Source of the DNA: Sphingomonadales bacterium
GTDB lineage: Bacteria; Bacteroidota; Bacteroidia; Chitinophagales; Chitinophagaceae
DNA: 34,221 nucleotides
NCBI GenBank assembly: GCA_016872155.1
Contig: VHBB01000012.1
Location: 1-34,221 of the forward strand
Direction of reading: 5' to 3'
Positions 1-7,222 of this stretch are shown here, one piece after another. Position 1 is the stretch's first letter, and every line of letters begins with the position of its first letter. The notes beneath the pieces were generated by a model. It made no database searches. It was given only the letters and a program-made list of their open reading frames with translations, and was not told the origin of the DNA. The translations under genes and the position numbers were made by a program.

Positions 1-70
1 GTTGCAACAGCAGCTCACCGCTAAGTCCGTGCGCGGCCACTAATTTTCCAAGTTTTATATAGCTTTTCAT
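1..70 (-). CDS. rimM: Ribosome maturation factor RimM, N-terminal fragment (runs off left edge)
   Basis: Reading the minus strand from the ATG at 68-70 gives 23 codons beginning MKSYIKLGKLVAAHGLSGEL, which matches the conserved start of RimM (family pattern: lysine/isoleucine-rich strand, then G-K-[IV]-V-x-x-H-G-[LI]-x-G-E). RimM binds ribosomal protein S19 and helps 16S rRNA processing and 30S head maturation. Only the first part of the PRC-fold N-terminal domain is inside the window; the rest lies to the left. It follows rpsP on the same strand, the usual rpsP-rimM order, but a hairpin terminator (140-171) separates the two, so rimM probably has its own promoter. Identification rests on a short segment plus synteny. 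Confidence 0.8.
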   Translation of the reverse strand, partial: MKSYIKLGKLVAAHGLSGELLLQ

Positions 71-84
71 ACGTTGATCTGTTG

Positions 85-93
85 CAAAAGATA
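85..93 (-). promoter_or_regulatory. Candidate -7 box for rimM
   Basis: On the minus strand the sequence TATCTTTTG lies 14 bases before the rimM ATG and resembles the Bacteroidota -7 consensus TAnnTTTG with one extra T. No clear -33 TTG is visible. A separate rimM promoter would make sense because a terminator precedes it. Confidence 0.35.
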
Positions 94-139
94 CGACACT
101 GTACTCTTAAAAAAAGGAAGGGGCCGATAGATTCTTGAA

Positions 140-171
140 TAAAAAAAATCCCGGCACAGGGGCCGGGATTG
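140..171 (-). terminator. Intrinsic terminator after rpsP
   Basis: A perfect 9-bp stem (AATCCCGGC at 147-155 with GCCGGGATT at 162-170) encloses a 6-base loop. On the minus strand it is followed directly by a run of T (141-148). It lies about 25 bases after the rpsP stop and so ends the leftward rpsP transcript before rimM. Confidence 0.85.
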
Positions 172-195
172 CTAACGATTTATCTGTAAAAACGA

Positions 196-729
196 TCAAG
201 CTTCGGTCGTTTGCTCGGCGGCCCCGGCTTCTTCAGCACCGGCCTCTTCGGCAGGAGCAGGAGCCTCGGCAGCGGCTTGGGCGGCAACTTGTGCAGCAAC
301 TTTGGCCTGGCGGGTGGCAACAGAAGCAGACAAGATAGCATGACGCTTCTCGGTTCGCTTGCGCTGGGTCTCTTCGTTCTTCTTTTTGATCTGGTTGTCG
401 TGCTCAGCGGTCCACTCGGTGAACTTTTGCATGGCAGCGGCCTCATCGAACAGTCCTAAAGAAACCCCTCTTAGCAAATGCTTGAGGTACAATACACCCT
501 TAAAGCTCAGAATACGGCGTACCGTATCGGTGGGGATGGCTCCTTTGTTAAGCCACTCAAGGGCCTTTTGACGATCCAGCTGAATGGTAGCAGGAATGGT
601 CAGCGGGTTGTAGGTTCCTAATTTCTGAATGAATTTTCCATCGCGGGGTGCTCTTGAATCGGCTACGACGATGAAGTAGAAAGGTCTTTTTTTAGACCCG
701 TGTCTTTGAAGACGGATTTTGGCTGACAT
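196..729 (-). CDS. rpsP: 30S ribosomal protein S16 with long C-terminal tail
   Basis: The protein (177 aa) begins [19 protein letters not shown] and continues with [20 protein letters not shown], the standard S16 signature; S16 binds 16S rRNA in the 30S body and is needed for early assembly. The start at 729 is chosen because it gives the canonical N-terminus; an in-frame upstream extension to 831 overlaps the predicted promoter and matches nothing. The conserved S16 core takes about the first 80-90 residues. Beyond it lies a low-complexity tail rich in Lys, Gln and Arg and then Ala, Glu and Pro (roughly residues 120-177), ending EQTTEA. Such tails are usual in Bacteroidota S16, whereas most bacterial S16 proteins are near 80-100 aa. 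It has its own promoter and a terminator on its 3' side. Confidence 0.95.
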   Translation of the reverse strand: MSAKIRLQRHGSKKRPFYFIVVADSRAPRDGKFIQKLGTYNPLTIPATIQLDRQKALEWLNKGAIPTDTVRRILSFKGVLYLKHLLRGVSLGLFDEAAAMQKFTEWTAEHDNQIKKKNEETQRKRTEKRHAILSASVATRQAKVAAQVAAQAAAEAPAPAEEAGAEEAGAAEQTTEA

Positions 730-766
730 AAATAAAAATTTAACAGCGTTAACAATATATGTTGGT

Positions 767-782
767 CCCGGTAAAAACCGGG
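767..782 (-). other. Hairpin in the rpsP 5' leader
   Basis: CCCGGT (767-772 on plus) pairs with ACCGGG (777-782) around an AAAA/TTTT loop, a 6-bp GC-rich stem. It lies just downstream of the predicted -7 box of rpsP, so it would form at or near the 5' end of the mRNA. On the minus strand no T run follows it, so it is not a terminator of ffh. It could be a stabilising hairpin or part of a ribosomal-protein leader; function is unproven. Confidence 0.5.
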
Positions 783-785
783 GTG

Positions 786-816
786 CAAATATAAGCAGGG
801 GCCGTCGAAAAGGCAA
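786..816 (-). promoter_or_regulatory. Promoter of rpsP (TTG-N20-TATATTTG)
   Basis: On the minus strand a TTG (814-816) is followed by 20 bases and then TATATTTG (786-793), an exact match to the Bacteroidota -33/-7 pattern TT(T)G-N17-23-TAnnTTTG. The start site would fall near 780, giving a leader of about 50 bases before the rpsP ATG. It lies between the ffh stop and rpsP, so rpsP can be transcribed apart from ffh. Confidence 0.65.
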
Positions 817-834
817 GTTTTTTATGTGCAAAGG

Positions 835-2160
835 CTATCTTCTCAGGCCGGGCATCATTTTACCAAAGGTGCCCAACTTGTTCATATTCTTCATCATATC
901 TCGCATTTGGTCGAACTGCTTCATAAAATTGTTCACCTCTTGTATGTCTTTTCCGCTGCCCTTGGCGATCCTTTTTTTACGACTCATATCGATCAGGTCG
1001 GGGTTGGCCCTTTCGGCAGGGGTCATGGCATTGATCATGGCTTCGATGCCTTTAAAGGAATTTTCGTCGATATCGATGTCCTTGACCTTACTGCCCATGC
1101 CGGGTATCATCCCCAGCATCTCTTTCATATCGCCCATTTTCTTTAACTGCTCGAGCTGCATTTTAAAATCGGCAAAATCAAATTTGTTCTTTCTAATCTT
1201 GGCCTCGAGTTTTTTAGCTTCTTCTTCGCTGATCTGTGCTTGCGCTTTTTCGACCAGGGTCGTTATATCACCCATCCCGAGTATGCGCTGGGCCATTCGT
1301 TCGGGATAGAAAATATCGAGGGTATCCATCTTTTCACCATTGCTGGTAAACTTGATGGGTTTATTGACCGTGTAAGTAATGGAAAGTGCAGCTCCACCGC
1401 GTGTATCGCCATCTAGTTTAGTGAGCACCACGCCGGTAAAGTTGAGTCGGTCATGAAAGGCCTTGGCGGTATTAACGGCATCCTGACCGGTCATGCTGTC
1501 GACCACAAACAAGATCTCTTGGGGTTGCACCGCCTCTTTAATGCGTGATACCTCGTTCATCATGGCCTCATCTACGGCCAATCGACCGGCCGTATCGATC
1601 ACGATCACATTTTTATTTAAGCTGCGCGCCTTGCTCACGGCCTCGCGGGCAATCGATACCGGATCGGGGTTGGCCGCATCGATGTATACATCTACACCGA
1701 TCTGATCTCCGAGTACTCTTAGTTGCTCCATGGCGGCCGGGCGATACACGTCGCCAGCTACCAGTAAGGGACTAAGTCCTCTTTTTTGTTTGAGATAATT
1801 AGCCAGCTTTCCGCTAAATGTGGTTTTACCGCTACCCTGCAAACCGGCAATAAGAATGATGGCAGGATTGCCCTTGTCTTGGAGCGGGGCCTCGACTCCT
1901 CCCATGAGTGCGGTCAGTTCGTCTTTGACGATCTTGGTCATCAATTGTCCGGGAGAGACGGCATTGATAACCCTGGCCCCGATGGCCTGTTCTTTGACCT
2001 TATCGGTAAACTCCTTGGCGATCTTATAGTTGACATCGGCGTCCACCAGGGCTTTTCGGATCTCTTTGATGGTGGTGGCCACATTGAGTTCGGTAATTCG
2101 CCCTTGCCCTTTAAGGTGCTTAAAGGCCGTTTCGAGTTTTTGCTGTAATGAGTTGAACAT
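835..2160 (-). CDS. ffh: Signal recognition particle protein Ffh (SRP54)
   Basis: This 441-aa GTPase binds signal peptides of nascent membrane and secreted proteins together with 4.5S RNA and delivers ribosomes to FtsY. Visible parts are the helical N domain (about 1-90), the G domain with the P-loop GLQGSGKTT at 106-114, DTAGR at 189-193 and TKLDGDTRGG from 247, and a methionine-rich M domain from about 300 to the end, finishing FGKMMPGLRR. Length and motif order fit the family exactly. The start MFNSLQQKLETAF is the normal Ffh N-terminus. It lies upstream of rpsP on the same strand, a common grouping, with a TATCTTTG box before it. Nothing looks altered. Confidence 0.97.
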   Translation of the reverse strand: MFNSLQQKLETAFKHLKGQGRITELNVATTIKEIRKALVDADVNYKIAKEFTDKVKEQAIGARVINAVSPGQLMTKIVKDELTALMGGVEAPLQDKGNPAIILIAGLQGSGKTTFSGKLANYLKQKRGLSPLLVAGDVYRPAAMEQLRVLGDQIGVDVYIDAANPDPVSIAREAVSKARSLNKNVIVIDTAGRLAVDEAMMNEVSRIKEAVQPQEILFVVDSMTGQDAVNTAKAFHDRLNFTGVVLTKLDGDTRGGAALSITYTVNKPIKFTSNGEKMDTLDIFYPERMAQRILGMGDITTLVEKAQAQISEEEAKKLEAKIRKNKFDFADFKMQLEQLKKMGDMKEMLGMIPGMGSKVKDIDIDENSFKGIEAMINAMTPAERANPDLIDMSRKKRIAKGSGKDIQEVNNFMKQFDQMRDMMKNMNKLGTFGKMMPGLRR

Positions 2161-2176
2161 AAAAAATAGAGGGCAG

Positions 2177-2184
2177 CAAAGATA
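2177..2184 (-). promoter_or_regulatory. -7 box of ffh (TATCTTTG)
   Basis: TATCTTTG on the minus strand, an exact TAnnTTTG match, sits 16 bases before the ffh ATG in the short gap after the sigma-factor gene. I do not see a clear -33 TTG. ffh may therefore be transcribed both from here and by read-through from the sigma gene. Confidence 0.5.
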
Positions 2185-2199
2185 CGAAGCGAGTACCGA

Positions 2200-3069
2200 T
2201 CATCCCGACAGATGGGCGCGCAGCATGCGCGACCGGTGTGCATGCTTTAAACGGGCCAGCGCTTTCTCTTTAATCTGGCGAACCCTCTCTCTGCTAATGC
2301 CAAGATCTGCGCCTATCTCCTCGAGGCTTTTGGCCATGGTGTTTCCTATTCCAAAATACGCGCAAAGGATCTGTCGTTGTCGGTCGGAGAGGGTCTGTAA
2401 GCATCGTGCGATCTCGATACGTAACGAGACGACTCCTTCTAACCTGTGGTCGACCCGAAAGCTTTCTTTGTCTTCGAGAATTTCGCTTAAGCCGAGTTTT
2501 TCTTCTTCGGCCAGCGGGCTGTCGATCGAGTGGTGTTTTACCTGTACGCAAAGACAACCTCTTATCTCTTCTTCGCTAACCCCCATGTGTTGAGCCAGCT
2601 CTTGCGTGGTAGGGTCGCGCTCCAATTCTTGCTCGAGCCAGGCATAGGTCTTTTGCATGCGCTGCGCACTGCTGACCTTATTGACCGGTATCCGCACGAT
2701 ACGTCCGTGTTCGGCCAGTGCCAGCAAGATCGATTGCCGGATCCACCACACCGCATACGAAATAAACTTGAAGCCTTTGGTACCATCGTAGCGGCCGGCG
2801 GCTTTGACCAGGCCCAAATTGCCTTCGTTGATCAGATCGCAAAGAGGTAGCCCCTGGTGCTGGTATTGTTTGGCCACCGAAACGACAAAGCGCAGATTGG
2901 CGCTGGCCAGTCGTTGCAACGAGAATTGGCATCCCCTCTTAATTTTTTGTGAAAGTTCGGCCTCTTCTTCGGGGCTGATCCGATCGAGGGCAGCGATCTC
3001 TTGCAAGTATTTATCTACACTGGGATGGTCTCGGTTGGTGATTGACTTTCCGATCTTTATTTGTCGCAT
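2200..3069 (-). CDS. RpoD/SigA-family sigma-70 factor, divergent
   Basis: A 289-aa sigma-70 family protein starting MRQIKIGKSITNR, the hallmark N-terminus of Bacteroidota primary-type sigma factors; the ATG two codons upstream (3075) is an alternative. Region 1.2 is near 15-45, region 2 near 55-125 (DLINEGNLGLVKAA, FKFISYAVWWIRQSI), region 3 near 135-210, and region 4 holds the -35-binding helix-turn-helix SLEEIGADLGISRERVRQIK (248-267). It directs RNA polymerase to promoters. Compared with my memory of the housekeeping RpoD of this phylum, regions 3 and 4 are unusually different (for example LERDPTTQELAQHMGV and CAYFGIGNTMAKS), and extra cysteines appear at 47, 77, 172, 174, 223 and 236. It may be a second, group-2-like paralogue rather than the essential factor. 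Confidence 0.9.
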   Translation of the reverse strand: MRQIKIGKSITNRDHPSVDKYLQEIAALDRISPEEEAELSQKIKRGCQFSLQRLASANLRFVVSVAKQYQHQGLPLCDLINEGNLGLVKAAGRYDGTKGFKFISYAVWWIRQSILLALAEHGRIVRIPVNKVSSAQRMQKTYAWLEQELERDPTTQELAQHMGVSEEEIRGCLCVQVKHHSIDSPLAEEEKLGLSEILEDKESFRVDHRLEGVVSLRIEIARCLQTLSDRQRQILCAYFGIGNTMAKSLEEIGADLGISRERVRQIKEKALARLKHAHRSRMLRAHLSG

Positions 3070-3162
3070 ACGCATGGCATCGAATTGGGAGTTCAATTTA
3101 TAGGATCGGGTGGCGATGCAACAAGAGAGATTCCGCTTTGTTTTTTGATAAAAAACTCCCGT

Positions 3163-3193
3163 TTTGCGTTTGCTGTTATTTTCTCTATTATTG
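3163..3193 (+). promoter_or_regulatory. Candidate promoter of the START-like/LptF-G/OsmC operon
   Basis: TTTG (3163-3166), a 19-base spacer and TATTATTG (3186-3193, one mismatch to TAnnTTTG) lie 22 bases before the ATG at 3216. The gap between the divergent sigma gene and this operon also has an A/T inverted repeat, GTTTTTT-GAT-AAAAAAC, near 3140-3156. Confidence 0.45.
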
Positions 3194-3215
3194 CATCGTT
3201 GCAACTGATACAGAC

Positions 3216-3593
3216 ATGAGCAAGCAATTATATACACTAGAGTTTCCGGTACGCTGTTCTCCCACCATTCTCTATGATTTTTTGTCGACCCCCGCTGGTC
3301 TCAGTGAGTGGTTTGCCGATAAGGTCGACGAGCGCGAAGGCGTATTTTATTTTGGATGGGATGGCAATGTGGAACAAGCCGAGGTGATCGAAAAGGAACA
3401 AGATAAATTCATTCGCTATCGCTGGGCATCGGCGCCCAAAGGCGAATACTTCGAGTTCGCTATCGACAAATCAGAGATCACTAACCAAACCATACTGGTC
3501 ATTAAAGATTTTGCCGAGAAAAAAGAGATCAAAGACCAGACCTTACTTTGGGATCACCAGGTAAAAGATCTCTTTCATCGCCTTGGCAACTGA
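3216..3593 (+). CDS. START-like / SRPBCC (AHSA1-type) domain protein
   Basis: A 125-aa protein beginning MSKQLYTLEFPVRCSPTILY. The layout, namely an opening strand, the SPTILYDFLSTPAGLSEWFADKV helix region, FGWDGNVEQAEVIE strands and a long C-terminal helix ending KDLFHRLGN, is that of the START/SRPBCC helix-grip fold used to bind hydrophobic ligands or as an Aha1-like module. The ATG at 3216 is chosen over an upstream in-frame extension because the extension lies over the promoter and the sigma-gene start. It has no signal peptide and should be cytoplasmic. It is followed after 21 bases by an LptF/LptG permease, so a role tied to envelope lipid handling is possible, but that is inference; ligand unknown. 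Confidence 0.8.
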   Translation: MSKQLYTLEFPVRCSPTILYDFLSTPAGLSEWFADKVDEREGVFYFGWDGNVEQAEVIEKEQDKFIRYRWASAPKGEYFEFAIDKSEITNQTILVIKDFAEKKEIKDQTLLWDHQVKDLFHRLGN

Positions 3594-3614
3594 GTATTGC
3601 ATTAGTTCACCGAC

Positions 3615-5081
3615 TTGTTTAAAAAACTCGATAAACTGATTCTTCGGTCCTTTGCTGGACCTTTTATCGGCACCTTCTTTATTACGTTGTTGGTGCTGGT
3701 CATGCAATTTTTTTGGCTGTACATCGATGATTTTGTCGGCAAGGGGTTGGGGCCTGGCGTTATCTTGGAATTTATAGGGTATCAAAGTGCGGTGCTGGTG
3801 CCACTGGCCTTGCCACTGGCCGTTTTGCTGTCTTCGTTGATGACCTTTGGCAACATGGGCGAGAACTTCGAACTGGTCGCTATCAAGTCGGCCGGTATTT
3901 CGCTGCTACGATTTATGCGTCCGCTCTTTTTGCTTAGCATAGGGATCGCGTTTATTGCTTTTTTGTTCTCTAACTACGTAATACCGGTGGCCAACCTTAA
4001 GTCGAGAACCTTGCTGGCCGATATTGTCTATGCCAAGCCTGCCTTCGATCTTAAAGAAGGTATTTTTTATGATCGCATTGGCGGGTATGCCATCAAGATC
4101 GGACAAAAGGAATCGAACGACAGTGTTATTCGCGATGTAATTATTTACGAGCAGGGCAATATGCTGCAAGACAATTTTGTAATTGCGAAGAGCGGGGTCA
4201 TGCGCGTTACCGGTAACAAACGTTTTTTAGAATTGCACCTGCGCGATGGGTGGCGGTACCAAGAGCGCGGCAGTCCCTTCGATGCCGGCAATAACGAATA
4301 CATCCGCACGGGTTTTAAGACTTACACTAAGCAATTCGATCTGGGCGCGCTGGGTTTTACCAACCGAACGGCCGACAGTGTCAACAAGAACAACGAGCGC
4401 ATGTTTAGTATGCGGCAGCTCAATAGGGCCATCGATTCACTGCGACGCGAGCGCGATACGGTAGTCAACCGCATGACACGAGACTGGCTCTCGCAATTTT
4501 CTTTTTATGCATTGTTTGATACGAGTTGGTCTTCTACACCGCTTAGCAGCGCCGAGAAAAAAATACGCAGCGGCAAGAGCAGTCTTCGGCAACTCTTGCC
4601 CGATTCATCACTGATGGTCTTAGGTAGTACGACCCAAAGTTCTGCAGCCTCTATTCGAATGAATGCCGAGTCGTTGTACAGTGTGCTCGCCGACAAGGAC
4701 CGCGGTGTGCGGCGGCATTTCATAGAATGGCATCGCAAGCTGGCGCTGTCGGTGGCCTGCATCATCTTATTTTTGATCGGGGCTCCGCTCGGCGCTATTA
4801 TCCGCAAAGGGGGCTTGGGCACTCCGCTCATTGTTGCCATTTTGTTTTTTATGTTATTCTATTTCTCTAGCACGGTAGGCGAGAAGTTCGCCAAAGAAGA
4901 TTCTCTAACTCCATTTGTAGGCATGTGGCTGGCTACTTTTGTATTGCTTCCACTGGGAATCTTCTTAACCTATAAGGCGATGAACGATTCTAAGCTACTG
5001 ACCCAAGAAACGTATAGTAAATGGGGTACTTCGTTGTCGCGGCTGCTCCTTTGGCTGACCCGTAAAAAAAATACCGTATGA
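3615..5081 (+). CDS. LptF/LptG (YjgP/YjgQ) family lipopolysaccharide export permease
   Basis: A 488-aa inner-membrane protein of the LptB2FG transporter, which extracts LPS from the inner membrane and passes it to LptC/LptA. Three membrane helices near residues 14-36, 58-78 and 102-122, then a soluble periplasmic beta-rich domain of about 240 residues, then three more helices in the last 115 residues, match the family. The start is a TTG at 3615 (MFKKLDKLILRSFAGPF): an in-frame stop lies only four codons upstream, there is no earlier ATG, and the resulting N-terminus is typical. The periplasmic domain contains a Ser/Arg/Asn-rich stretch around 250-350. The OsmC gene overlaps its stop by four bases (ATGA), indicating translational coupling. 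Whether it acts as LptF or LptG cannot be told from sequence alone. Confidence 0.92.
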   Translation: MFKKLDKLILRSFAGPFIGTFFITLLVLVMQFFWLYIDDFVGKGLGPGVILEFIGYQSAVLVPLALPLAVLLSSLMTFGNMGENFELVAIKSAGISLLRFMRPLFLLSIGIAFIAFLFSNYVIPVANLKSRTLLADIVYAKPAFDLKEGIFYDRIGGYAIKIGQKESNDSVIRDVIIYEQGNMLQDNFVIAKSGVMRVTGNKRFLELHLRDGWRYQERGSPFDAGNNEYIRTGFKTYTKQFDLGALGFTNRTADSVNKNNERMFSMRQLNRAIDSLRRERDTVVNRMTRDWLSQFSFYALFDTSWSSTPLSSAEKKIRSGKSSLRQLLPDSSLMVLGSTTQSSAASIRMNAESLYSVLADKDRGVRRHFIEWHRKLALSVACIILFLIGAPLGAIIRKGGLGTPLIVAILFFMLFYFSSTVGEKFAKEDSLTPFVGMWLATFVLLPLGIFLTYKAMNDSKLLTQETYSKWGTSLSRLLLWLTRKKNTV

Positions 5082-5482
5082 TCGTTACCACCCATTGGAA
5101 AGAAAAACTGCAATTCGAGGCCTTGCAAGAGAATGCCGGATCGGTTCGTATGGATGGCCAACTGCAAGCGGGCATAAGCCCAAAGGCATTATTGCTGGCC
5201 GGTCTAGCAGGTTGTTCTGCCGTAGATGTGGTAGAGATCTTAGAGAAGATGCGGGTGCCCTTTTCGGCACTTACGGTGGTGAGCGTTGCCGAACAGACCG
5301 AAGATCATCCGCGGGTCTTTACAGACATCGATCTTGTTTACAAGCTTACCACCGACCCGGCCAACGAAGACAAAGTAAAAAAGGCGATCGACCTCTCTCT
5401 CGAAAAATACTGCGGAGTGGCCGCTATGCTTCGCAAGAACAGCGCCATTCATTATCGGGTGGAATGCGTGCGACCCGCATAG
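5078..5482 (+). CDS. OsmC/Ohr-family protein (YhfA-like)
   Basis: A 134-aa OsmC-fold protein. The two conserved cysteines of the family are at residue 46 (AGLAGCSAVDV) and residue 112 (EKYCGVAAML), the positions used for thiol-dependent hydroperoxide reduction in OsmC/Ohr. The short length and the NPANEDKV-like loop resemble the YhfA subgroup rather than Ohr. The enzyme would act in the cytoplasm as a dimer against organic peroxides, though substrates of this subgroup are not well defined. Its ATG overlaps the stop of the LPS permease gene, so the two are co-translated, and it closes the three-gene plus-strand unit. Confidence 0.88.
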   Translation: MIVTTHWKEKLQFEALQENAGSVRMDGQLQAGISPKALLLAGLAGCSAVDVVEILEKMRVPFSALTVVSVAEQTEDHPRVFTDIDLVYKLTTDPANEDKVKKAIDLSLEKYCGVAAMLRKNSAIHYRVECVRPA

Positions 5483-5488
5483 ACAAAT

Positions 5489-5512
5489 ACCCGGTGGGGG
5501 TTCTATTTTTTT
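5489..5512 (+). terminator. Weak terminator between convergent OsmC and RluA-type genes
   Basis: ACCC (5489-5492) pairs with GGGT (5498-5501) around five bases, followed after four bases by a run of seven T (5506-5512) on plus. The stem is only 4 bp, so termination would be weak. The only gap between these convergent genes is here. Confidence 0.3.
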
Positions 5513-6228
5513 AGCTGTGCTTTTCTAAGTTGTGCCAGGGTAGCCGAAAAGTCTTTGGGCAAAGGGGCCTCAAGGGTATGGCGTTGACCGCTGTGGTCTG
5601 TAAAACAAAGACGAGCGGCATGCAAGGCCAGTCTCGATAAAATGGGTCGCTCTTCTTCGACATTCTTTGCGAGCTTGAATTTTTTTCGCAGCGAAGAGAC
5701 CAGCACCGGTTTTCCATCTCCATATAAGGGGTCACAGACTATGGAATGCCCAAGCCACTGCATATGCACTCGAATCTGGTGTGTACGGCCGGTATGGATC
5801 TTATAGTCTACCAGACAATAAGGTTTGAGTACCTCTACGACCCGGTAATCGGTATGAGAGGGTTTTCCACTGGCATGGGTTATCATACGACCATCCCCGG
5901 CCGGGTGTTCGGCAATGGGGGTGGTAATGCTACCTTGCTCCTCGACCGGCGTGCCAACCACCAACCCTGTGTAGATCTTTTCGGTTTGTCTTTCTTCGAA
6001 TTGCTTGTTGAGTAACTGATGCGTCGATTCATCTTTCGCAAATAAGATAACGCCGCTGGTATCGCGGTCAAGACGGTGTACTACAAAACTGCTTCCATAC
6101 TTTTCGCGGAGCATCATCTTGAGCGAGATCTCTTTTCCTAATCGGTCGGGCACCGACAATAACCCGGCGGGTTTGTTTAGCGCGACCCAGTGCTCGGTCT
6201 CGCCCAGTATTAAACCAGAGAGTTGCAT
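5503..6228 (-). CDS. RluA-family pseudouridine synthase
   Basis: A 241-aa enzyme that isomerises uridine to pseudouridine in rRNA or tRNA. The catalytic motif HRLDRDTSG is present, with the nucleophilic aspartate at residue 54, together with VALNKPAGLLSVPDR near 15-29, the GRTHQIRVH motif and the DPLYGDG motif. There is no S4 RNA-binding domain at the N-terminus, so it belongs to the short RluA/TruC-like group; the RNA position modified cannot be assigned. The ATG at 6228 is six bases after the stop of the RluB/RsuA-type gene, so the two synthases form an operon. Confidence 0.92.
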   Translation of the reverse strand: MQLSGLILGETEHWVALNKPAGLLSVPDRLGKEISLKMMLREKYGSSFVVHRLDRDTSGVILFAKDESTHQLLNKQFEERQTEKIYTGLVVGTPVEEQGSITTPIAEHPAGDGRMITHASGKPSHTDYRVVEVLKPYCLVDYKIHTGRTHQIRVHMQWLGHSIVCDPLYGDGKPVLVSSLRKKFKLAKNVEEERPILSRLALHAARLCFTDHSGQRHTLEAPLPKDFSATLAQLRKAQLKK

Positions 6229-6234
6229 GGGTAC

Positions 6235-7176
6235 TTACTTTCCTTTTCCAAAATGTTTTAGGTCGCGTACTTCTTTTTCGCTCAGAAAACGCCATTTGCC
6301 GCGGGGCACATTTTTTTTGGTCAATCCGGCAAAGACCACACGGTCCAGATTTTTTACATCATAGCCCAGGTGTTCGAACATGCGGCGCACAATGCGGTTG
6401 CGACCGCTATGGATTTCAATACCCACTTGGGTCTTATCGTTGCCATCGGCATAGGCCAGCACATCGGCAGCAGCCGGTCCGTCTTCGAGTACGATCCCCT
6501 GTAGTAATTTGTCAAAATCCTTTTTCTCGAGGGGTTTATTAAGGGTGGCTTGATAGATCTTCTTAACTTGATTTTTAGGATGCGTTAGCTGTTGAGCCAG
6601 CTCCCCATCATTGGTCAACAGGAGCACACCGGCCGTATTACGGTCAAGTCGTCCTACCGGATAAATGCGTTCGGTAGTGGCTTGCCCTACAATGTCGAGC
6701 ACTGTTTTTCTTCCTTGCGGATCGTCGGTGGTCGTAATGTAATCCTTGGGTTTATTGAGTAAGATATACACGTAGGCCTGGGCCGGGGCAAGTTTTTTTC
6801 CGTTGTAGGTAACAACGTCTTGCGGGGCAATGCGGCATCCGGGTTCGAGCATGACCACCCCATTTACCTTTACCAGTCCTTTTTTGATGAGCAGCGCCGC
6901 TTCTCTGCGCGCGGCCACACCGGCATGGGCCAGGTATTTGTTGAGCGGCATTCGCTCGGGGGGGGCCACTATCGGATGACTCTTCGGAAAATTGCCTTTT
7001 ACATCGGCTGCCGTCTTACCTCCGCGGGCGATTCGCTCGGCTGCTTTTTTTTGTTCAAAAAAAGCTTCTCGCTCTTTTTTAGCCTTTCTTTTTTCTTGCT
7101 TAAACTGCTCTTTGATGGCAGCATTACTCTTTTTGGTCCCGAACTTGGTAAAGGGATGCGAAGCTGATTTTTTCAT
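6235..7176 (-). CDS. RluB/RsuA-family pseudouridine synthase with basic N-terminal extension
   Basis: A 313-aa enzyme with an S4 RNA-binding domain at about 76-123 (MPLNKYLAHAGVAARREA) followed by the RsuA/RluB catalytic domain. The active-site motif GRLDRNTAGVLLLTNDGEL starts at 175, with catalytic Asp178. It makes pseudouridine in rRNA, by family most likely in 23S helix 89 or a nearby site. The first ~70 residues are an added lysine- and arginine-rich, probably coiled or disordered segment. The C-terminus ends in a basic stretch. It is expressed from a TACCTTTG box (7209-7216) and precedes the RluA-type gene by six bases. Confidence 0.93.
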   Translation of the reverse strand: MKKSASHPFTKFGTKKSNAAIKEQFKQEKRKAKKEREAFFEQKKAAERIARGGKTAADVKGNFPKSHPIVAPPERMPLNKYLAHAGVAARREAALLIKKGLVKVNGVVMLEPGCRIAPQDVVTYNGKKLAPAQAYVYILLNKPKDYITTTDDPQGRKTVLDIVGQATTERIYPVGRLDRNTAGVLLLTNDGELAQQLTHPKNQVKKIYQATLNKPLEKKDFDKLLQGIVLEDGPAAADVLAYADGNDKTQVGIEIHSGRNRIVRRMFEHLGYDVKNLDRVVFAGLTKKNVPRGKWRFLSEKEVRDLKHFGKGK

Positions 7177-7187
7177 GTAAGGGGGTG

Positions 7188-7201
7188 CTGTTTTTCAACA
7201 G
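7188..7201 (-). other. 5'-terminal hairpin in the leader of the RluB-type gene
   Basis: On the minus strand CTGTT-GAAA-AACAG forms a perfect 5-bp stem with a GAAA tetraloop, a GNRA-type stable loop. It begins within a few bases of the predicted transcription start (near 7203) and leaves 11 bases before the ATG. Confidence 0.5.
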
Positions 7202-7208
7202 TACGTAA

Positions 7209-7216
7209 CAAAGGTA
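7209..7216 (-). promoter_or_regulatory. -7 box of the RluB/RluA-type operon (TACCTTTG)
   Basis: TACCTTTG on the minus strand is an exact TAnnTTTG match, six bases after the stop of the Spy-like gene and 32 bases before the ATG at 7176. No convincing -33 element is visible. Confidence 0.5.
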
Positions 7217-7222
7217 GGTCAA

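Noticed and set aside
196-459. Long open frames on both strands across the rpsP 3' half
   Set aside because: They come from the Ala/Glu-rich codon repeats of the S16 tail; the plus-strand frames match no family and have no start signals.
730-831. N-terminal extension of S16 to an upstream in-frame start
   Set aside because: The added residues overlap the promoter and hairpin, while [11 protein letters not shown] is the exact conserved S16 start.
3140-3156. GTTTTTT-GAT-AAAAAAC inverted repeat as a terminator or operator
   Set aside because: It lies between two divergent genes, where no transcript needs to end, and A/T-only repeats of this size arise by chance; it may still be a protein site, but nothing supports that.
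3070-3237. Longer sigma factor starting at 3237
   Set aside because: The extra residues overlap the divergent gene's promoter and start, and the family N-terminus is MRQIKI.
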